DNA from: Bordetella parapertussis
Lineage (GTDB): Bacteria > Pseudomonadota > Gammaproteobacteria > Burkholderiales > JACQAP01
Length of the DNA stretch: 51,092 bases
NCBI GenBank assembly: GCA_945900965.1
Contig: CAMDKM010000022.1
Span: 1-51,092 of the forward strand
Direction: 5' to 3'
Shown: piece after piece, positions 33,868-44,984 of the stretch
Layout of the letters: each line of letters begins with the position of its first letter
Position numbering within the stretch: the first letter of the stretch is position 1
Position numbers and translations under genes: made by a program
Notes under the pieces: generated by a model
What the model saw: the letters and a program-made list of their open reading frames with translations, nothing else
Told to the model about the DNA's origin: nothing
The model's database searches: none

Positions 33868-34623
33868 ATGACCGGATTTGCCACGCTGCTCAGGAAAGAA
33901 ATCCTGCGGTTCTGGAAAGTCAGTTTCCAGACGGTCTTGGCGCCGGTGCTGACTGCCCTGCTTTATCTGCTGATTTTTTCCCACGTGCTCGACGAACATG
34001 TGCAGGTCTATCCGGGTGTGCGCTATACCAGTTTTCTGATTCCCGGTCTGGTCATGATGTCTTTGCTGCAGAATGCCTTCGCCAACAGCTCCTCCAGCCT
34101 TATCCAATCGAAGGTGACCGGCAACATCATTTTTATTCTGCTGCCTCCGCTGTCGCATCTGGAATTCTTCGGGGCCTATATCCTGGCCTCCGCGGTGCGC
34201 GGGATGGCGGTGGGTCTGGGAGTGCTCGCCGTGACTTCGATGTTTGTGCCGGTGCATATCGGCAATCCCTTCTGGGTGCTGGCGTTTGCCCTGATCGGTT
34301 CGGGCATTCTGGGTGCCATGGGTATCATCGCCGCCATTTGGGCGGAAAAATTTGACCAGCTCGCGGCCTTCCAGAATTTTGTGATCGTGCCGCTGACCTT
34401 TTTGTCGGGAGTCTTCTATTCGGTTCATTCGTTACCTGTTTTCTGGCAGCAGGTGTCACGCTTTAATCCGTTTTTTTACATGATCGACGGTTTCCGCTAT
34501 GGGTTCTTCGGTGCTTCCGATGTGAGCCCTGAAAAAAGTCTGGCGATTGTCGCCGGCTGCCTTTTGGCCTTATCATTCGCTGCCTTATCTCTGCTCAAGC
34601 GCGGCTATAAATTGCGTCATTGA
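33868..34623 (+). CDS. ABC-2 type exporter permease (YadH-like)
   Basis: A 251-residue permease with about six helices. LLRKEILRFWKVSFQTVLAP opens it, and the conserved FLIPGLVMMSLLQNAFANSS and LTFLSGVFYSVHSLP mark an ABC-2 membrane domain. I chose the ATG at 33868, five bases after the ATPase stop, with AAGG and GAGG upstream. It partners the ATPase at 32961. Confidence 0.9.
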   Translation: MTGFATLLRKEILRFWKVSFQTVLAPVLTALLYLLIFSHVLDEHVQVYPGVRYTSFLIPGLVMMSLLQNAFANSSSSLIQSKVTGNIIFILLPPLSHLEFFGAYILASAVRGMAVGLGVLAVTSMFVPVHIGNPFWVLAFALIGSGILGAMGIIAAIWAEKFDQLAAFQNFVIVPLTFLSGVFYSVHSLPVFWQQVSRFNPFFYMIDGFRYGFFGASDVSPEKSLAIVAGCLLALSFAALSLLKRGYKLRH

Positions 34624-34648
34624 GCCGGAACCCACCGCTCAGGACACC

Positions 34649-34885
34649 ATGCTTACCCCCGAACAACTCAAAACCTACATCCAGGAAAATCTTGCCTGCG
34701 ACTACCTTAGTGTCACGGGCGATGGCCAGCATTTCGAGGCGGTGATCGTGAGCGCCGAATTTCGCGGTAAATCCCGGGTGCAGCAACATCAAGCCGTGTA
34801 TCAAGCCTTGGGCGATCGCATGCGCCAGGAAGTGCATGCCTTGTCGATGAAGACCTATTCCCCCGAGGATTGGGCGAAACGCTAG
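34649..34885 (+). CDS. ibaG: BolA-family protein IbaG
   Basis: A 78-residue BolA/IbaG domain. GDGQHFEAVIVSAEFRGKSRVQQHQAVYQALG carries the family core, with the conserved FEAVIVS strand and the RVQQHQ helix with its His. IbaG-type proteins work with monothiol glutaredoxins in Fe-S or acid-stress roles. The ATG at 34649 has AGGA five bases upstream. Lying directly before murA is typical of IbaG rather than BolA. Confidence 0.9.
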   Translation: MLTPEQLKTYIQENLACDYLSVTGDGQHFEAVIVSAEFRGKSRVQQHQAVYQALGDRMRQEVHALSMKTYSPEDWAKR

Positions 34886-36157
<1,272 letters not shown>

Positions 36158-36199
36158 TTTTCGCGCAAATTCTCTGCACCCGAAGCATCGCATTCGCCC

Positions 36200-36850
36200 A
36201 TGACACTTAAAATTGCGCTATCCAAGGGGCGCATCTTCCAGGAAACGCTGCCGCTGTTGAAGGCAGCGGGTATTGTCGCGGCGGAAGATCCCGAGACCTC
36301 GCGCAGACTGATTATCGCCACCAACCGCGCGGACGTGAGCCTCATTATCGTGCGTGCCTCCGATGTTCCGACGTATGTCGAATATGGCGCGGCTGATCTG
36401 GGTATTGCCGGCAAGGACGTGTTGCTTGAACACGGAGGGGCGGGGTTGTACCAGCCGCTGGATCTGGGCATCGCGCGTTGCCGGATGATGGTGGCGGTGC
36501 AGGCAGACTTTGACTATCAGGGCGCGGTGCGGCGCGGGGCAAGACTTAGGGTGGCGACCAAATATCTGAAAACCGCCCGCGAACATTTCGCTCGCAAAGG
36601 GGTGCACGTTGACCTGATAAAGCTCTACGGCTCGATGGAACTGGCTCCGCTGGGTGGTCTGGCCGATGCCATCGTCGACCTGGTATCAAGCGGCAACACC
36701 TTGCGTGCCAACAACTTGAAGGAAGTTGAAGACATCATGCCGATCAGTGCCCGGCTGATCGTCAGTCAGGCAGCGCTCAAACTGAAGCGCGAAATCATCC
36801 GGCCCTTGCTCGATGCCTTCGCCGGTGCCGCCTGCAAGGAGGGCGCATGA
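36200..36850 (+). CDS. hisG: ATP phosphoribosyltransferase HisG (short form)
   Basis: A 216-residue catalytic subunit for the first step of histidine synthesis. It starts [18 protein letters not shown] and has the PRPP-binding [14 protein letters not shown]. It lacks the C-terminal regulatory domain of the long form, so it should require HisZ, which is not in this window. It overlaps hisD by ATGA. Confidence 0.96.
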   Translation: MTLKIALSKGRIFQETLPLLKAAGIVAAEDPETSRRLIIATNRADVSLIIVRASDVPTYVEYGAADLGIAGKDVLLEHGGAGLYQPLDLGIARCRMMVAVQADFDYQGAVRRGARLRVATKYLKTAREHFARKGVHVDLIKLYGSMELAPLGGLADAIVDLVSSGNTLRANNLKEVEDIMPISARLIVSQAALKLKREIIRPLLDAFAGAACKEGA

Positions 36851-38148
36851 GCGCCATTGCCCGATTTGCCACCCGCGACGCCGATTTCGATTCCCGGCTC
36901 GAGCATTTGCTGGCGTTCGATAACACGCAAGACGCGGGAGTCGATGCGGTTGTGGCGTCCATATTGAGCGATGTCAAAGCCCGCGGGGATTTGGCGGTGC
37001 TCGATTACACCCGTCGCTTCGACCAAATCGACGCCCAGTCGATGTCCGAGCTGCAAATTGCCCCCGAAGACTTGACACGGGCGCTGTCCCGTCTGCCCGC
37101 TTCCCGGCGCCAAGCATTGGAGCAGGCTGCGTACCGCATCCGCGCCTATCACGAGAAGCAGGTTTTATCTTCCTGGCAATTCACCGAAGCCGATGGGACC
37201 ATGCTTGGCCAGAAAGTGACACCATTGGATCGCGTAGGCATCTATGTGCCGGGCGGGAAGGCCGCCTACCCCTCGACGGTATTGATGAATACCCTGCCGG
37301 CCAAGGTTGCCGGGGTGGGAACCGTCGTGATGGTGGTGCCGACCCCGCGCGGCGAGCGCAACGATCTGGTGCTGGCTGCCGCGGCGATTGCAGGGGTGGA
37401 CCAGGTCTTCACCATTGGTGGTGCGCAGGCGGTGGCCGCTCTGGCCTACGGAACTCGGACCATTTCCCAGGTGGACAAGGTGGTGGGGCCGGGCAACGCT
37501 TATGTGGCGGCCGCCAAGCGCCGGGTTTTCGGCGTGGTTGGCATAGATATGGTGGCGGGACCTTCGGAAATTCTGGTGATCTGCGATGGCCGCACCGATC
37601 CCGACTGGGTGGCGATGGACCTGTTCTCCCAAGCCGAACACGACGAAATTGCCCAGGCGATTTTGCTCTGCCCGGACGAAAAATTCATTGCCAGGGTTGC
37701 TGCCAGCATTGATCGGCAACTGCCGCAAATGCCCCGGGCCAACATCATCGGGGCCTCTCTGGAGCGGCGTGGTGCGCTGATCCTCACTCGCGATCTCGAG
37801 GAAGCCTGCCACATCGCCAACCGGATTGCCCCTGAACATCTGGAATTGTCGGTCGAAGATGCCGGCAAGTGGGTCGAAAAAATCCGCCACGCCGGGGCCA
37901 TTTTTATCGGACCGCATGCCTCCGAGGCGCTGGGCGATTATTGCGCCGGGCCCAACCACGTATTGCCAACGGCCCGGACGGCGCGGTTTCGCTCGCCACT
38001 GGGTGTTTATGATTTTCAGAAGCGCAGCAGTCTGATTCAGGTGTCAGCCGATGGTGCACAAACACTGGGGAAAATCGCGGTGGAACTGGCCCTTGGGGAG
38101 GGCTTGCCTGCCCATGCCCGGTCCGCGTCCTATAGGATGGCGCAATGA
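36847..38148 (+). CDS. hisD: Histidinol dehydrogenase HisD
   Basis: A 433-residue zinc enzyme oxidising histidinol to histidine in two NAD-dependent steps. Diagnostic blocks are [27 protein letters not shown], the catalytic and metal-binding FSQAEHDE, and [19 protein letters not shown]. It overlaps both hisG and hisC by four bases. Confidence 0.97.
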   Translation: MSAIARFATRDADFDSRLEHLLAFDNTQDAGVDAVVASILSDVKARGDLAVLDYTRRFDQIDAQSMSELQIAPEDLTRALSRLPASRRQALEQAAYRIRAYHEKQVLSSWQFTEADGTMLGQKVTPLDRVGIYVPGGKAAYPSTVLMNTLPAKVAGVGTVVMVVPTPRGERNDLVLAAAAIAGVDQVFTIGGAQAVAALAYGTRTISQVDKVVGPGNAYVAAAKRRVFGVVGIDMVAGPSEILVICDGRTDPDWVAMDLFSQAEHDEIAQAILLCPDEKFIARVAASIDRQLPQMPRANIIGASLERRGALILTRDLEEACHIANRIAPEHLELSVEDAGKWVEKIRHAGAIFIGPHASEALGDYCAGPNHVLPTARTARFRSPLGVYDFQKRSSLIQVSADGAQTLGKIAVELALGEGLPAHARSASYRMAQ

Positions 38149-39203
38149 GTCGATTCTGGAGCCCGGTGGTGCATGGTCTGACGCCTTACGTGCCCGGCGA
38201 GCAGCCGCGCGTTGCCAATCTGGTGAAACTCAACACCAATGAGAATCCCTATGGCCCCAGTCCGCGGGTGTTGGAGGCCTTGCGGACCGAGGTGGGGGAC
38301 ACGCTCAGACTTTACCCCGACCCGGATAGCGGGCGCCTGAGAGAGGTGATCGCAACCCGGCACCAGGTGGCGGCAAACAATGTTTTTGTCGGCAACGGTT
38401 CGGACGAGGTGCTGGCGTTTGTTTTCCTGGCGCTGCTCAAACAGGACAAGCCGCTGCTCTTTCCCGATATCACCTACAGTTTTTATCCGGTGTATTGCCG
38501 ATTGTTTGGTATCAAGTTCACCGAGGTTGTTCTGAACGACGCGTTCGAAATCGATCTGAACGACTATCGTGTTGCGAATGGCGGCATTATTTTTCCCAAT
38601 CCGAATGCGCCGACCGGGCATCTGCTTAAAGTCTCCGAGATGGAAGCCTTTCTGCAGACCAATACCGGCTCGGTCGTGGTGGTCGATGAGGCTTATGTGG
38701 AATTCGGCGGTGTATCGGCGATTGCGCTGACTTTGCACTACCCCAACCTGCTCGTCACCCGAACCCTGTCCAAGTCCGATGCGCTGGCCGGGTTACGAGT
38801 CGGCTACGCCGTAGGGCATGCCGAACTCATCACCGCCCTGACCCGGGTCAAGGACAGCTTCAACTCTTTTCCCCTTGATCGATTCGCGCAAGCCGGGGCC
38901 GCAGCAGCCATTCAGGATCAGGCCTACTGTCGAGAAATCTGCGACCGGGTGGTGGCGAGCCGCAAACGGCTGGTTACTGGGCTCGAAGTCCTCAATTTTC
39001 AGGTTCTTCCCTCGGTGGCGAATTTTGTTCTGGCGCGCCATCCGCGCCACATGGGCGCGGATTTGAGCGGCAGGCTGCGCGAGCGTGGCGTATTGGTGAG
39101 AAATTTTCGCCATCCTCCACGTATCGCGCCATTCTTAAGAATTACAGTTGGAACCGATGCGCAATGCGACGCACTGCTGGATGCTCTGCGTGGGCTGGTT
39201 TGA
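38145..39203 (+). CDS. hisC: Histidinol-phosphate aminotransferase HisC
   Basis: A 352-residue fold-type I PLP aminotransferase. The PLP lysine is Lys210 in [28 protein letters not shown] at the N-terminus and FPNPNAPTG bind substrate and cofactor. It lies in the his operon after hisD (ATGA overlap). An 81-bp gap precedes hisB. Confidence 0.97.
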   Translation: MSRFWSPVVHGLTPYVPGEQPRVANLVKLNTNENPYGPSPRVLEALRTEVGDTLRLYPDPDSGRLREVIATRHQVAANNVFVGNGSDEVLAFVFLALLKQDKPLLFPDITYSFYPVYCRLFGIKFTEVVLNDAFEIDLNDYRVANGGIIFPNPNAPTGHLLKVSEMEAFLQTNTGSVVVVDEAYVEFGGVSAIALTLHYPNLLVTRTLSKSDALAGLRVGYAVGHAELITALTRVKDSFNSFPLDRFAQAGAAAAIQDQAYCREICDRVVASRKRLVTGLEVLNFQVLPSVANFVLARHPRHMGADLSGRLRERGVLVRNFRHPPRIAPFLRITVGTDAQCDALLDALRGLV

Positions 39204-39284
39204 TGAACTCGAACACGCTGCTGATCGGGGCCGCCTGTTGCCCGCAATTGAGTTAGGATAACCGTCGTTTCCGAATAGCCATCC

Positions 39285-39872
39285 ATGCGCCAAGCTCAGA
39301 TCGCCCGCAATACCCTCGAAACCCAGATCAGCGTTCGCCTGAATCTCGATGGGGAGGGCAAGTCGAAACTCGCCACGGGTATCGGTTTTCTGGACCACAT
39401 GCTGGACCAGGTGGCCAGGCACGGCATGTTTGACCTGGATATCGAGGCCAAGGGCGATCTTCACATCGATGCCCATCACACGGTTGAGGACGTGGGCATT
39501 ACCATGGGTCAGGCCTTCAGCAAGGCGTTGGCGGACAAGAAAGGCGTGCGTCGTTATGGCCATGCCTATGTGCCGCTCGACGAAGCGCTTTCGCGCGTGG
39601 TGGTGGATCTTTCCGGACGCCCCGGGCTGGAATATGCGGTGGACTATGCACGGGAATTGATCGGTGATTTCGACGTGGATCTGGTTCATGAGTTTTTTCA
39701 GGGATTCGTCAATCATGCCGGGGTGACACTGCATATCGACAATCTGAAAGGGCGCAACGCGCATCACCAGTCGGAAACAATTTTCAAGGCCTTTGGCCGA
39801 GCGTTGCGGATGGCCGTCGAGGCCGATCCTCGTGCCATGGGTGTGTTGCCCTCAACCAAGGGGAGCCTATAA
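39285..39872 (+). CDS. hisB: Imidazoleglycerol-phosphate dehydratase HisB
   Basis: A 195-residue monofunctional dehydratase; the phosphatase half of the enterobacterial bifunctional HisB is absent. Metal-binding His motifs are visible: [33 protein letters not shown] and [18 protein letters not shown] separate histidinol phosphatase must be encoded elsewhere. Confidence 0.97.
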   Translation: MRQAQIARNTLETQISVRLNLDGEGKSKLATGIGFLDHMLDQVARHGMFDLDIEAKGDLHIDAHHTVEDVGITMGQAFSKALADKKGVRRYGHAYVPLDEALSRVVVDLSGRPGLEYAVDYARELIGDFDVDLVHEFFQGFVNHAGVTLHIDNLKGRNAHHQSETIFKAFGRALRMAVEADPRAMGVLPSTKGSL

Positions 39873-39935
39873 CGCGGCTTTGCCTGGTGCGCCGATTCAG
39901 CCGGCGCCGGGCGTTTGTCGATGGCCACTGGGACC

Positions 39936-40622
39936 ATGATCGATATTGCAGTCGTGGATTACGGGATGGGCAACCTGCGATCGGTGGCCAAGGCGCTGGA
40001 AGCCGCGGCACCGGGAAGGTCTGTCGTGGTGACCGCCGATCCGGACGCAATCAGACAGGCGCGGCGCGTGGTTTTTCCCGGGCAGGGGGCCATGCCCGAC
40101 TGCATGCGGGAAATGGACGAGCGCGGGCTGCGGCGGCCGCTTGTCGAGGCGGCCGGCACAAAACCTTTTCTGGGGTTGTGCATCGGCCTGCAGATGTTAT
40201 TTGATTGGAGTGCAGAAGGTGGCGTCAAAGGACTGGGCATTTTGCCGGGGAAAGTGGTGCGCTTTGCCAACGATATGGCGGGTGAGCGGGGCGAGAAGCT
40301 CAAGGTGCCGCATATGGGATGGAATCAGGTGCATCAGTCGGCGCCACACCCGCTTTGGGCCGGAATTGCCCAAGACAGCCGGTTTTATTTTGTGCACAGC
40401 TATTATGTTCTCACCCCGGATGCCAGCCTGACGTTTGGCCGCAGCCGTTACCCATTCGACTTTACCTGTGCCGTGGCAAGGAATAACATTTTCGCCGTGC
40501 AGTTTCATCCTGAAAAAAGCCAATCGGCCGGTTTGCGACTGTTATCCAACTTTGCATCCTGGGACGGCGCAATGCCGGCGTCGCCCGGCAAGGTTTCGGT
40601 AGCCGAAGCCCCGCCGGTTTGA
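39936..40622 (+). CDS. hisH: Imidazole glycerol phosphate synthase glutaminase subunit HisH
   Basis: A 228-residue class I glutamine amidotransferase that feeds ammonia to HisF. The nucleophile is Cys82 in [12 protein letters not shown], with the His/Glu pair in [29 protein letters not shown] marks the N-terminus, so I chose the ATG at 39936. An ATG at 39921 and a TTG at 39915 would add five or seven residues. The C-terminus extends about 15 residues past the core. Confidence 0.95.
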   Translation: MIDIAVVDYGMGNLRSVAKALEAAAPGRSVVVTADPDAIRQARRVVFPGQGAMPDCMREMDERGLRRPLVEAAGTKPFLGLCIGLQMLFDWSAEGGVKGLGILPGKVVRFANDMAGERGEKLKVPHMGWNQVHQSAPHPLWAGIAQDSRFYFVHSYYVLTPDASLTFGRSRYPFDFTCAVARNNIFAVQFHPEKSQSAGLRLLSNFASWDGAMPASPGKVSVAEAPPV

Positions 40623-40709
40623 CATTGCCATCCTCCTCGGTCACCCAATCAATCGTTTCGAATGCCTTCCCAAACTTACGCTCGAATCTGAGTCGTAGAC
40701 AAAGCCAAC

Positions 40710-41480
40710 ATGCTGATTATTCCTGCAATTGACCTGAAAGACGGGCACTGCGTTCGCCTTAGGCAGGGCTCGATGTCCGATGCCACGGTGTTTTCCGATG
40801 ACCCGGCCGCCATGGCGCGCCACTGGCGGGGCAAGGGCGCGCGCCGGCTGCACTTGGTGGATTTGAACGGTGCCTTCGCGGGAAAACCCAAGAACGAAGA
40901 AGCCGTCAAGGCGGTGGTCAAGTCGTTGGGCGATGAAGTACCGGTGCAACTGGGCGGCGGTATCCGCGATATGGATACCATCGAGCGTTATCTCGATGAC
41001 GGCATCGCCTACATCATCATCGGCACCGCCGCGGTGAAGACACCGGGATTTCTGCACGATGCCTGTTATGCCTTTCCGGGCCACATCATGGTGGCGCTGG
41101 ATGCCAAGGACGGCAAAGTGGCGGTCGATGGCTGGTCCAAGATGACCGGGCATGACGTGATCGATCTGGCGAAAAAATTCCAGGATTATGGTGTTGAAGC
41201 CATCATTCACACGGATATCGGGCGCGACGGCATGATGAACGGGGTCAATATTGCAGCAACCATCGAGTTGGCGCGCGAACTGACGGTCCCGGTTATTGCA
41301 AGCGGCGGCATTACCGATTTGAAGGATATCGTGGCCTTATGCAAGGCGGAGTCCGAGGGCGTCGTTGGCGCCATCACCGGCCGTGCGATTTACGAAGGCA
41401 CGCTGGATTTTGTCGAAGCCCAGAAATTGGCAGACAAAAATGGTAAAAAGAATTTCAAGTCCGGCGAGGGCGGCGCCTGA
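40710..41480 (+). CDS. hisA: ProFAR isomerase HisA
   Basis: A 256-residue beta/alpha barrel that isomerises ProFAR. It begins [20 protein letters not shown] with catalytic Asp8; the second acid is in [28 protein letters not shown] is a phosphate-binding loop. It is homologous to hisF, 42 bp downstream. Confidence 0.97.
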   Translation: MLIIPAIDLKDGHCVRLRQGSMSDATVFSDDPAAMARHWRGKGARRLHLVDLNGAFAGKPKNEEAVKAVVKSLGDEVPVQLGGGIRDMDTIERYLDDGIAYIIIGTAAVKTPGFLHDACYAFPGHIMVALDAKDGKVAVDGWSKMTGHDVIDLAKKFQDYGVEAIIHTDIGRDGMMNGVNIAATIELARELTVPVIASGGITDLKDIVALCKAESEGVVGAITGRAIYEGTLDFVEAQKLADKNGKKNFKSGEGGA

Positions 41481-41522
41481 CCGTTTCTGCGGTCAGTTCT
41501 TGACGACATCAGGACCCGCCAT

Positions 41523-42293
41523 ATGGGCTTGGCCAAACGCATCATTCCCTGCCTGGATGTCACCGGTGGCAGGGTTGTCAAAGGTGTCAATTTTGTCGCT
41601 CTGCGCGACGCGGGCGACCCGGTGGAGATTTCCCGGCGTTACGACGAGCAGGGTGCTGACGAACTGACCTTTCTCGACATTACCGCCAGTTCGGACGATC
41701 GTGGCCTGATTCTGGACATCATCGAGCAGGTGGCCTCCCAGGTGTTCATTCCGCTGACCGTGGGCGGTGGCGTGCGCGAAGTCAACGATGTGCGGCGCTT
41801 GCTCAATGCGGGCGCGGACAAGGTGAGCATCAATACGGCCGCGGTTCAAAATCCCCATTTGGTCGAAGAGGCTGCCGGCCGCTTTGGCTCGCAATGTATT
41901 GTGGTGGCGGTGGATGCCCGGCGTGTGCCGAACGCGAAGCCAGTGCAATGGGAAGTTTTTACCCATGGTGGCCGTCGTTCGACGGGTTTGGATGCGATCG
42001 AATGGGGCCGGCGCATGCAGGTTGCGGGGGCGGGGGAAATTCTCCTGACCAGCATGGATCGCGACGGCACCAAAGCCGGCTTCGATCTTGAATTGACGCG
42101 GGCGTTTTCCGAAGCCCTGCAAGTGCCGATTATTGCCAGCGGCGGCGTGGGCAGCGTGCAACACCTGGCCGAGGGTGTGACAATCGGCAAGGCCGATGCG
42201 GTGCTGGCGGCAAGTGTATTTCACTACGGGGAACTGACGGTAAAACAGGCCAAACAACATATGGCCGAATGTGGCATCGAGGTGCGCTTATGA
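41523..42293 (+). CDS. hisF: Imidazole glycerol phosphate synthase cyclase subunit HisF
   Basis: A 256-residue barrel that closes the imidazole ring and releases AICAR, working with His[21 protein letters not shown] gives the first catalytic Asp; [17 protein letters not shown] gives the second. [18 protein letters not shown] binds phosphate. It overlaps hisI by ATGA. Confidence 0.97.
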   Translation: MGLAKRIIPCLDVTGGRVVKGVNFVALRDAGDPVEISRRYDEQGADELTFLDITASSDDRGLILDIIEQVASQVFIPLTVGGGVREVNDVRRLLNAGADKVSINTAAVQNPHLVEEAAGRFGSQCIVVAVDARRVPNAKPVQWEVFTHGGRRSTGLDAIEWGRRMQVAGAGEILLTSMDRDGTKAGFDLELTRAFSEALQVPIIASGGVGSVQHLAEGVTIGKADAVLAASVFHYGELTVKQAKQHMAECGIEVRL

Positions 42294-42685
42294 GCGAAGT
42301 CTGGCTGGGCGAAGTGGCCTGGGACAGTCAAGGGCTGGTGCCGGTGATCGCCCAGGAATCCGGCAGCGGACGATTGCTGATGATGGCCTGGATGAATCGC
42401 GACGCGTTGCAGGAAACGGTTGCGTCCGGCCGGGCGGTATACTGGTCGCGTTCGCGCAACAAGCTTTGGCGCAAAGGGGAGGAATCCGGGCATGTGCAAT
42501 GGGTCCGGGATATTCGCCTCGACTGCGACGGCGATGCTGTGCTCCTGGAGGTGGAACAAGTGGGCGGTATTGCCTGTCACACGGGGCGTGGCCGGTGTTT
42601 TTACCGATCCTTGCGCAACGGGGCGTGGGAGGAAACCGAGACAGTTGTTCGCAACCCGGAAGAAATCTACAGGACCCAGTCGTGA
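42290..42685 (+). CDS. hisI: Phosphoribosyl-AMP cyclohydrolase HisI
   Basis: A 131-residue zinc/magnesium enzyme opening the purine ring of [35 protein letters not shown] (metal-binding Asp/Cys) and [14 protein letters not shown] (zinc Cys) are all conserved. The ATG at 42290 overlaps the hisF stop. It is separate from HisE, unlike the fused enterobacterial form. Confidence 0.96.
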   Translation: MSEVWLGEVAWDSQGLVPVIAQESGSGRLLMMAWMNRDALQETVASGRAVYWSRSRNKLWRKGEESGHVQWVRDIRLDCDGDAVLLEVEQVGGIACHTGRGRCFYRSLRNGAWEETETVVRNPEEIYRTQS

Positions 42686-43011
42686 TAACTTCCGACATCC
42701 TTCGTCGCGTGGCCGACACCATCGAGGCCAGGAAACAGGCCGACCCGGCGAGTTCTTATGTGGCCGGATTATTTGCCAAAGGTCATGATGCAATACTTAA
42801 AAAGGTGGCGGAGGAAGCGGCCGAGACGCTGCTGGCCGCCAAGGACGGTGATAGACTCCACATCGTTCGAGAAGCTGCGGATTTGTGGTTTCACTGTCTG
42901 GTGTTGTTGGCATGGCACGGCCTGGGTCCCGACGAGGTGCTGGCGGAATTGCGGCGTCGCGAAGGGATCTCGGGTGTCGAGGAAAAAAAATCCCGGCCGG
43001 GAAACGAGTAG
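42682..43011 (+). CDS. hisE: Phosphoribosyl-ATP pyrophosphatase HisE
   Basis: A 109-residue all-alpha MazG-like pyrophosphohydrolase. [18 protein letters not shown] and [15 protein letters not shown] give the metal-binding Glu/Asp set. The start is GTG at 42682, overlapping the hisI stop (GTGA). The open frame runs further upstream, but inside hisI in another frame, so the shorter start is right. Confidence 0.94.
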   Translation: MITSDILRRVADTIEARKQADPASSYVAGLFAKGHDAILKKVAEEAAETLLAAKDGDRLHIVREAADLWFHCLVLLAWHGLGPDEVLAELRRREGISGVEEKKSRPGNE

Positions 43012-43068
43012 ACCCAGTGCGCCCGTGGCTTGGCGTATTCGCGACAATAATCCGGGAAAAACACTCAA

Positions 43069-43428
43069 TTGCCTTCGGAAAACTGCATATTCTGCAAAAT
43101 CGTCAAGGGAGAAATCCCCAGCCGCAAAGTTTATGAGGATGACGAAGTGCTGGCGTTTCACGACATTCACCCGGCGGCACCGGTGCACTTCATGCTGATC
43201 CCCAAGGAGCACGTGGATTCCCTGGCGCACGTGAAGGACGGTCATCAGGAAGTACTGGGGAAAATGCTGCTGCTGGCTCACCGCCTGGCCATGGAGCAGG
43301 GGTCACCGGATGGGTTTCGTACCATCGTGAATACCGGGCGGATAGGGCGACAGGATGTGTTTCATCTGCACATACATGTTCTGGGCGGGACTAAACCCCT
43401 GCCGGGAATGATTCAAAAATCGATTTAA
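43069..43428 (+). CDS. HIT-family hydrolase (HinT-like)
   Basis: A 119-residue histidine-triad protein; relatives are purine nucleoside phosphoramidases. The triad is HLHIHVLGG near residue 103, and the N-terminus NCIFCKIVKGEIPSRKVYED is the HinT type. The start is TTG at 43069. The his-HIT-tat order is widespread in betaproteobacteria, but no functional link is established. Confidence 0.93.
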   Translation: MPSENCIFCKIVKGEIPSRKVYEDDEVLAFHDIHPAAPVHFMLIPKEHVDSLAHVKDGHQEVLGKMLLLAHRLAMEQGSPDGFRTIVNTGRIGRQDVFHLHIHVLGGTKPLPGMIQKSI

Positions 43429-43452
43429 TTACTTGTATCGGGAGCGGCGCAT

Positions 43453-43677
43453 ATGGGTTCCTTCAGTATCTGGCATTGGTTGATCGTGTTGGTGGTGGTG
43501 CTGCTGATTTTTGGCACCAAGAAGCTGCGAAATATCGGTGCCGACCTTGGCGGGGCCGTGAAGGGCTTCAAGGAAGGCATGAAATCGTCTACGGAAGACA
43601 AGCCGGCCGAGAAAATCGAAAATACTGCCACCGGGCAGACGATCGAGGGCGAAGTCAAGGAAAAGTCCAAGGCTTAA
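43453..43677 (+). CDS. tatA: Sec-independent translocase subunit TatA
   Basis: A 74-residue TatA. A short N-terminal membrane helix ([16 protein letters not shown]) is followed by the hinge [10 protein letters not shown] and an amphipathic helix ([15 protein letters not shown]), then a charged tail. TatA oligomers form the pore for folded proteins. It is the first of the tatABC unit. Confidence 0.96.
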   Translation: MGSFSIWHWLIVLVVVLLIFGTKKLRNIGADLGGAVKGFKEGMKSSTEDKPAEKIENTATGQTIEGEVKEKSKA

Positions 43678-43710
43678 GCGCGCGCCCGAATTCACGGATC
43701 GATCTGCGCC

Positions 43711-44172
43711 ATGTTTGATATCGGAATCTCCGAAATCTTCGTTATCGGAGTGGTTGCGCTGGTGGTTGTCGGACCGGAACGCCTGCCGCGCGTGGCAAAA
43801 ACCGTGGGGCACCTGTTGGGCCGGCTTCAGCGCTATGTGGGCGATGTCAAGGCAGATATCAATCGCGAAATCGAATTGGATGAATTGCGAAAATTGCAAT
43901 CCACCGTGCAGGATGCCGCCAATTCCGTGCAGCAGACGATCGGGGCGCAAGTCAATTTTATCGAGTCGGAAGTCAAGCAGGCCGGCACACAAGTCGAACA
44001 ACATGTCGAGGCTGCCGTGGCGCCAATTCGAGGTATTGAGTTGATGTCTGCCGCGAGCCCCGCGGCCGCGCCCGCTCCCGCGATAACTACCGAGCCGGTG
44101 GCAGCGGCCGGCCCGGTTGCCACGACCGCCCAAGACGCAGATGCCGCGACGGGCAACGTGACCAAGAGCTAA
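43711..44172 (+). CDS. tatB: Sec-independent translocase subunit TatB
   Basis: A 153-residue TatB. FDIGISEIFVIGVVALVVVGPERLPRVAKTVG is split across the membrane helix (about 6-21) and the Pro-containing hinge GPERLPR that separates TatB from TatA. A long amphipathic and coiled region follows, then an Ala/Pro-rich tail. With TatC it recognises twin-arginine signals. Confidence 0.95.
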   Translation: MFDIGISEIFVIGVVALVVVGPERLPRVAKTVGHLLGRLQRYVGDVKADINREIELDELRKLQSTVQDAANSVQQTIGAQVNFIESEVKQAGTQVEQHVEAAVAPIRGIELMSAASPAAAPAPAITTEPVAAAGPVATTAQDADAATGNVTKS

Positions 44173-44224
44173 GTCCGACGACGACGTCGTTCTTCCGCAA
44201 TCTCACCACGCATTTCCTGGTCCA

Positions 44225-44971
44225 ATGATTGAACCCGATTCCTTCATGTCGCACCTCATTGAGTTGCGCAATCGTCTGGTACGCGCGCTTATCGTCGTGG
44301 GCGCCGCTTTCCTGATATTGGTCTACTGGGCGAAAGATATTTACCACATTATTTCGGCGCCGATGCTGGCCCAGTTGCCGGAAGGAGTGAAAATGATCGC
44401 CACCGAAATAACCTCGCCGTTTTTCATTCCGTTCAAGGTCACCTTTCTGGCGGCCTTTGTTCTGGCGTTACCTTATGTGCTTTACCAGGTCTGGGCATTT
44501 GTCGCGCCGGGTCTGTATGTGCACGAAAAAAAGTTCGTCGGCCCGCTGATTGTCATCAGCACCTTGTTGTTTCTTCTCGGCATGGCATTCGCATACTTTC
44601 TGGTGTTTCCCACCGTCTTCGAGGTGATGCAGGCTTTTACCCCGGAGGGCGTGAACTGGATGCCCGATATCGGCACTTACCTGACTTTTGTGCTCAACAT
44701 GTTTCTTGCCTTCGGTGTTACGTTTGAAGTGCCGGTTGTGGTGTTTTTGTTGGTCAAAATGGGCATCGTTTCGGTGGCCAAGCTCAAGGAAGTTCGACCT
44801 TACGTCGTCGTCGGCGCATTTGTAGTGGCTGCCGTGGTGACGCCGCCGGACGTGACCTCGCAACTGCTTCTTGCCATTCCGCTGTGTGTGCTCTACGAGT
44901 GCGGATTATTTGTATCACGCTGGATCGAAAAACCGGAAGAGGCTAAAACCGAATCCGGCACGGCGGCTTAG
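44225..44971 (+). CDS. tatC: Sec-independent translocase subunit TatC
   Basis: A 248-residue protein with six membrane helices. The N-terminal FMSHLIELRNRLVRALIVVG, EITSPFFIPFKVTFLAAFV, and the PGLYVHEKKFVGP loop are the TatC fingerprints for signal-peptide binding. It ends 13 bp from the convergent protease gene, and no terminator is visible between them. Confidence 0.97.
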   Translation: MIEPDSFMSHLIELRNRLVRALIVVGAAFLILVYWAKDIYHIISAPMLAQLPEGVKMIATEITSPFFIPFKVTFLAAFVLALPYVLYQVWAFVAPGLYVHEKKFVGPLIVISTLLFLLGMAFAYFLVFPTVFEVMQAFTPEGVNWMPDIGTYLTFVLNMFLAFGVTFEVPVVVFLLVKMGIVSVAKLKEVRPYVVVGAFVVAAVVTPPDVTSQLLLAIPLCVLYECGLFVSRWIEKPEEAKTESGTAA

Positions 44972-44984
44972 GCCACCATTCGCA

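Noticed and set aside
32763-33884. 373-codon open frame on the minus strand
   Set aside because: Antisense to the ABC ATPase, which has all nucleotide-binding motifs in the plus-strand frame.
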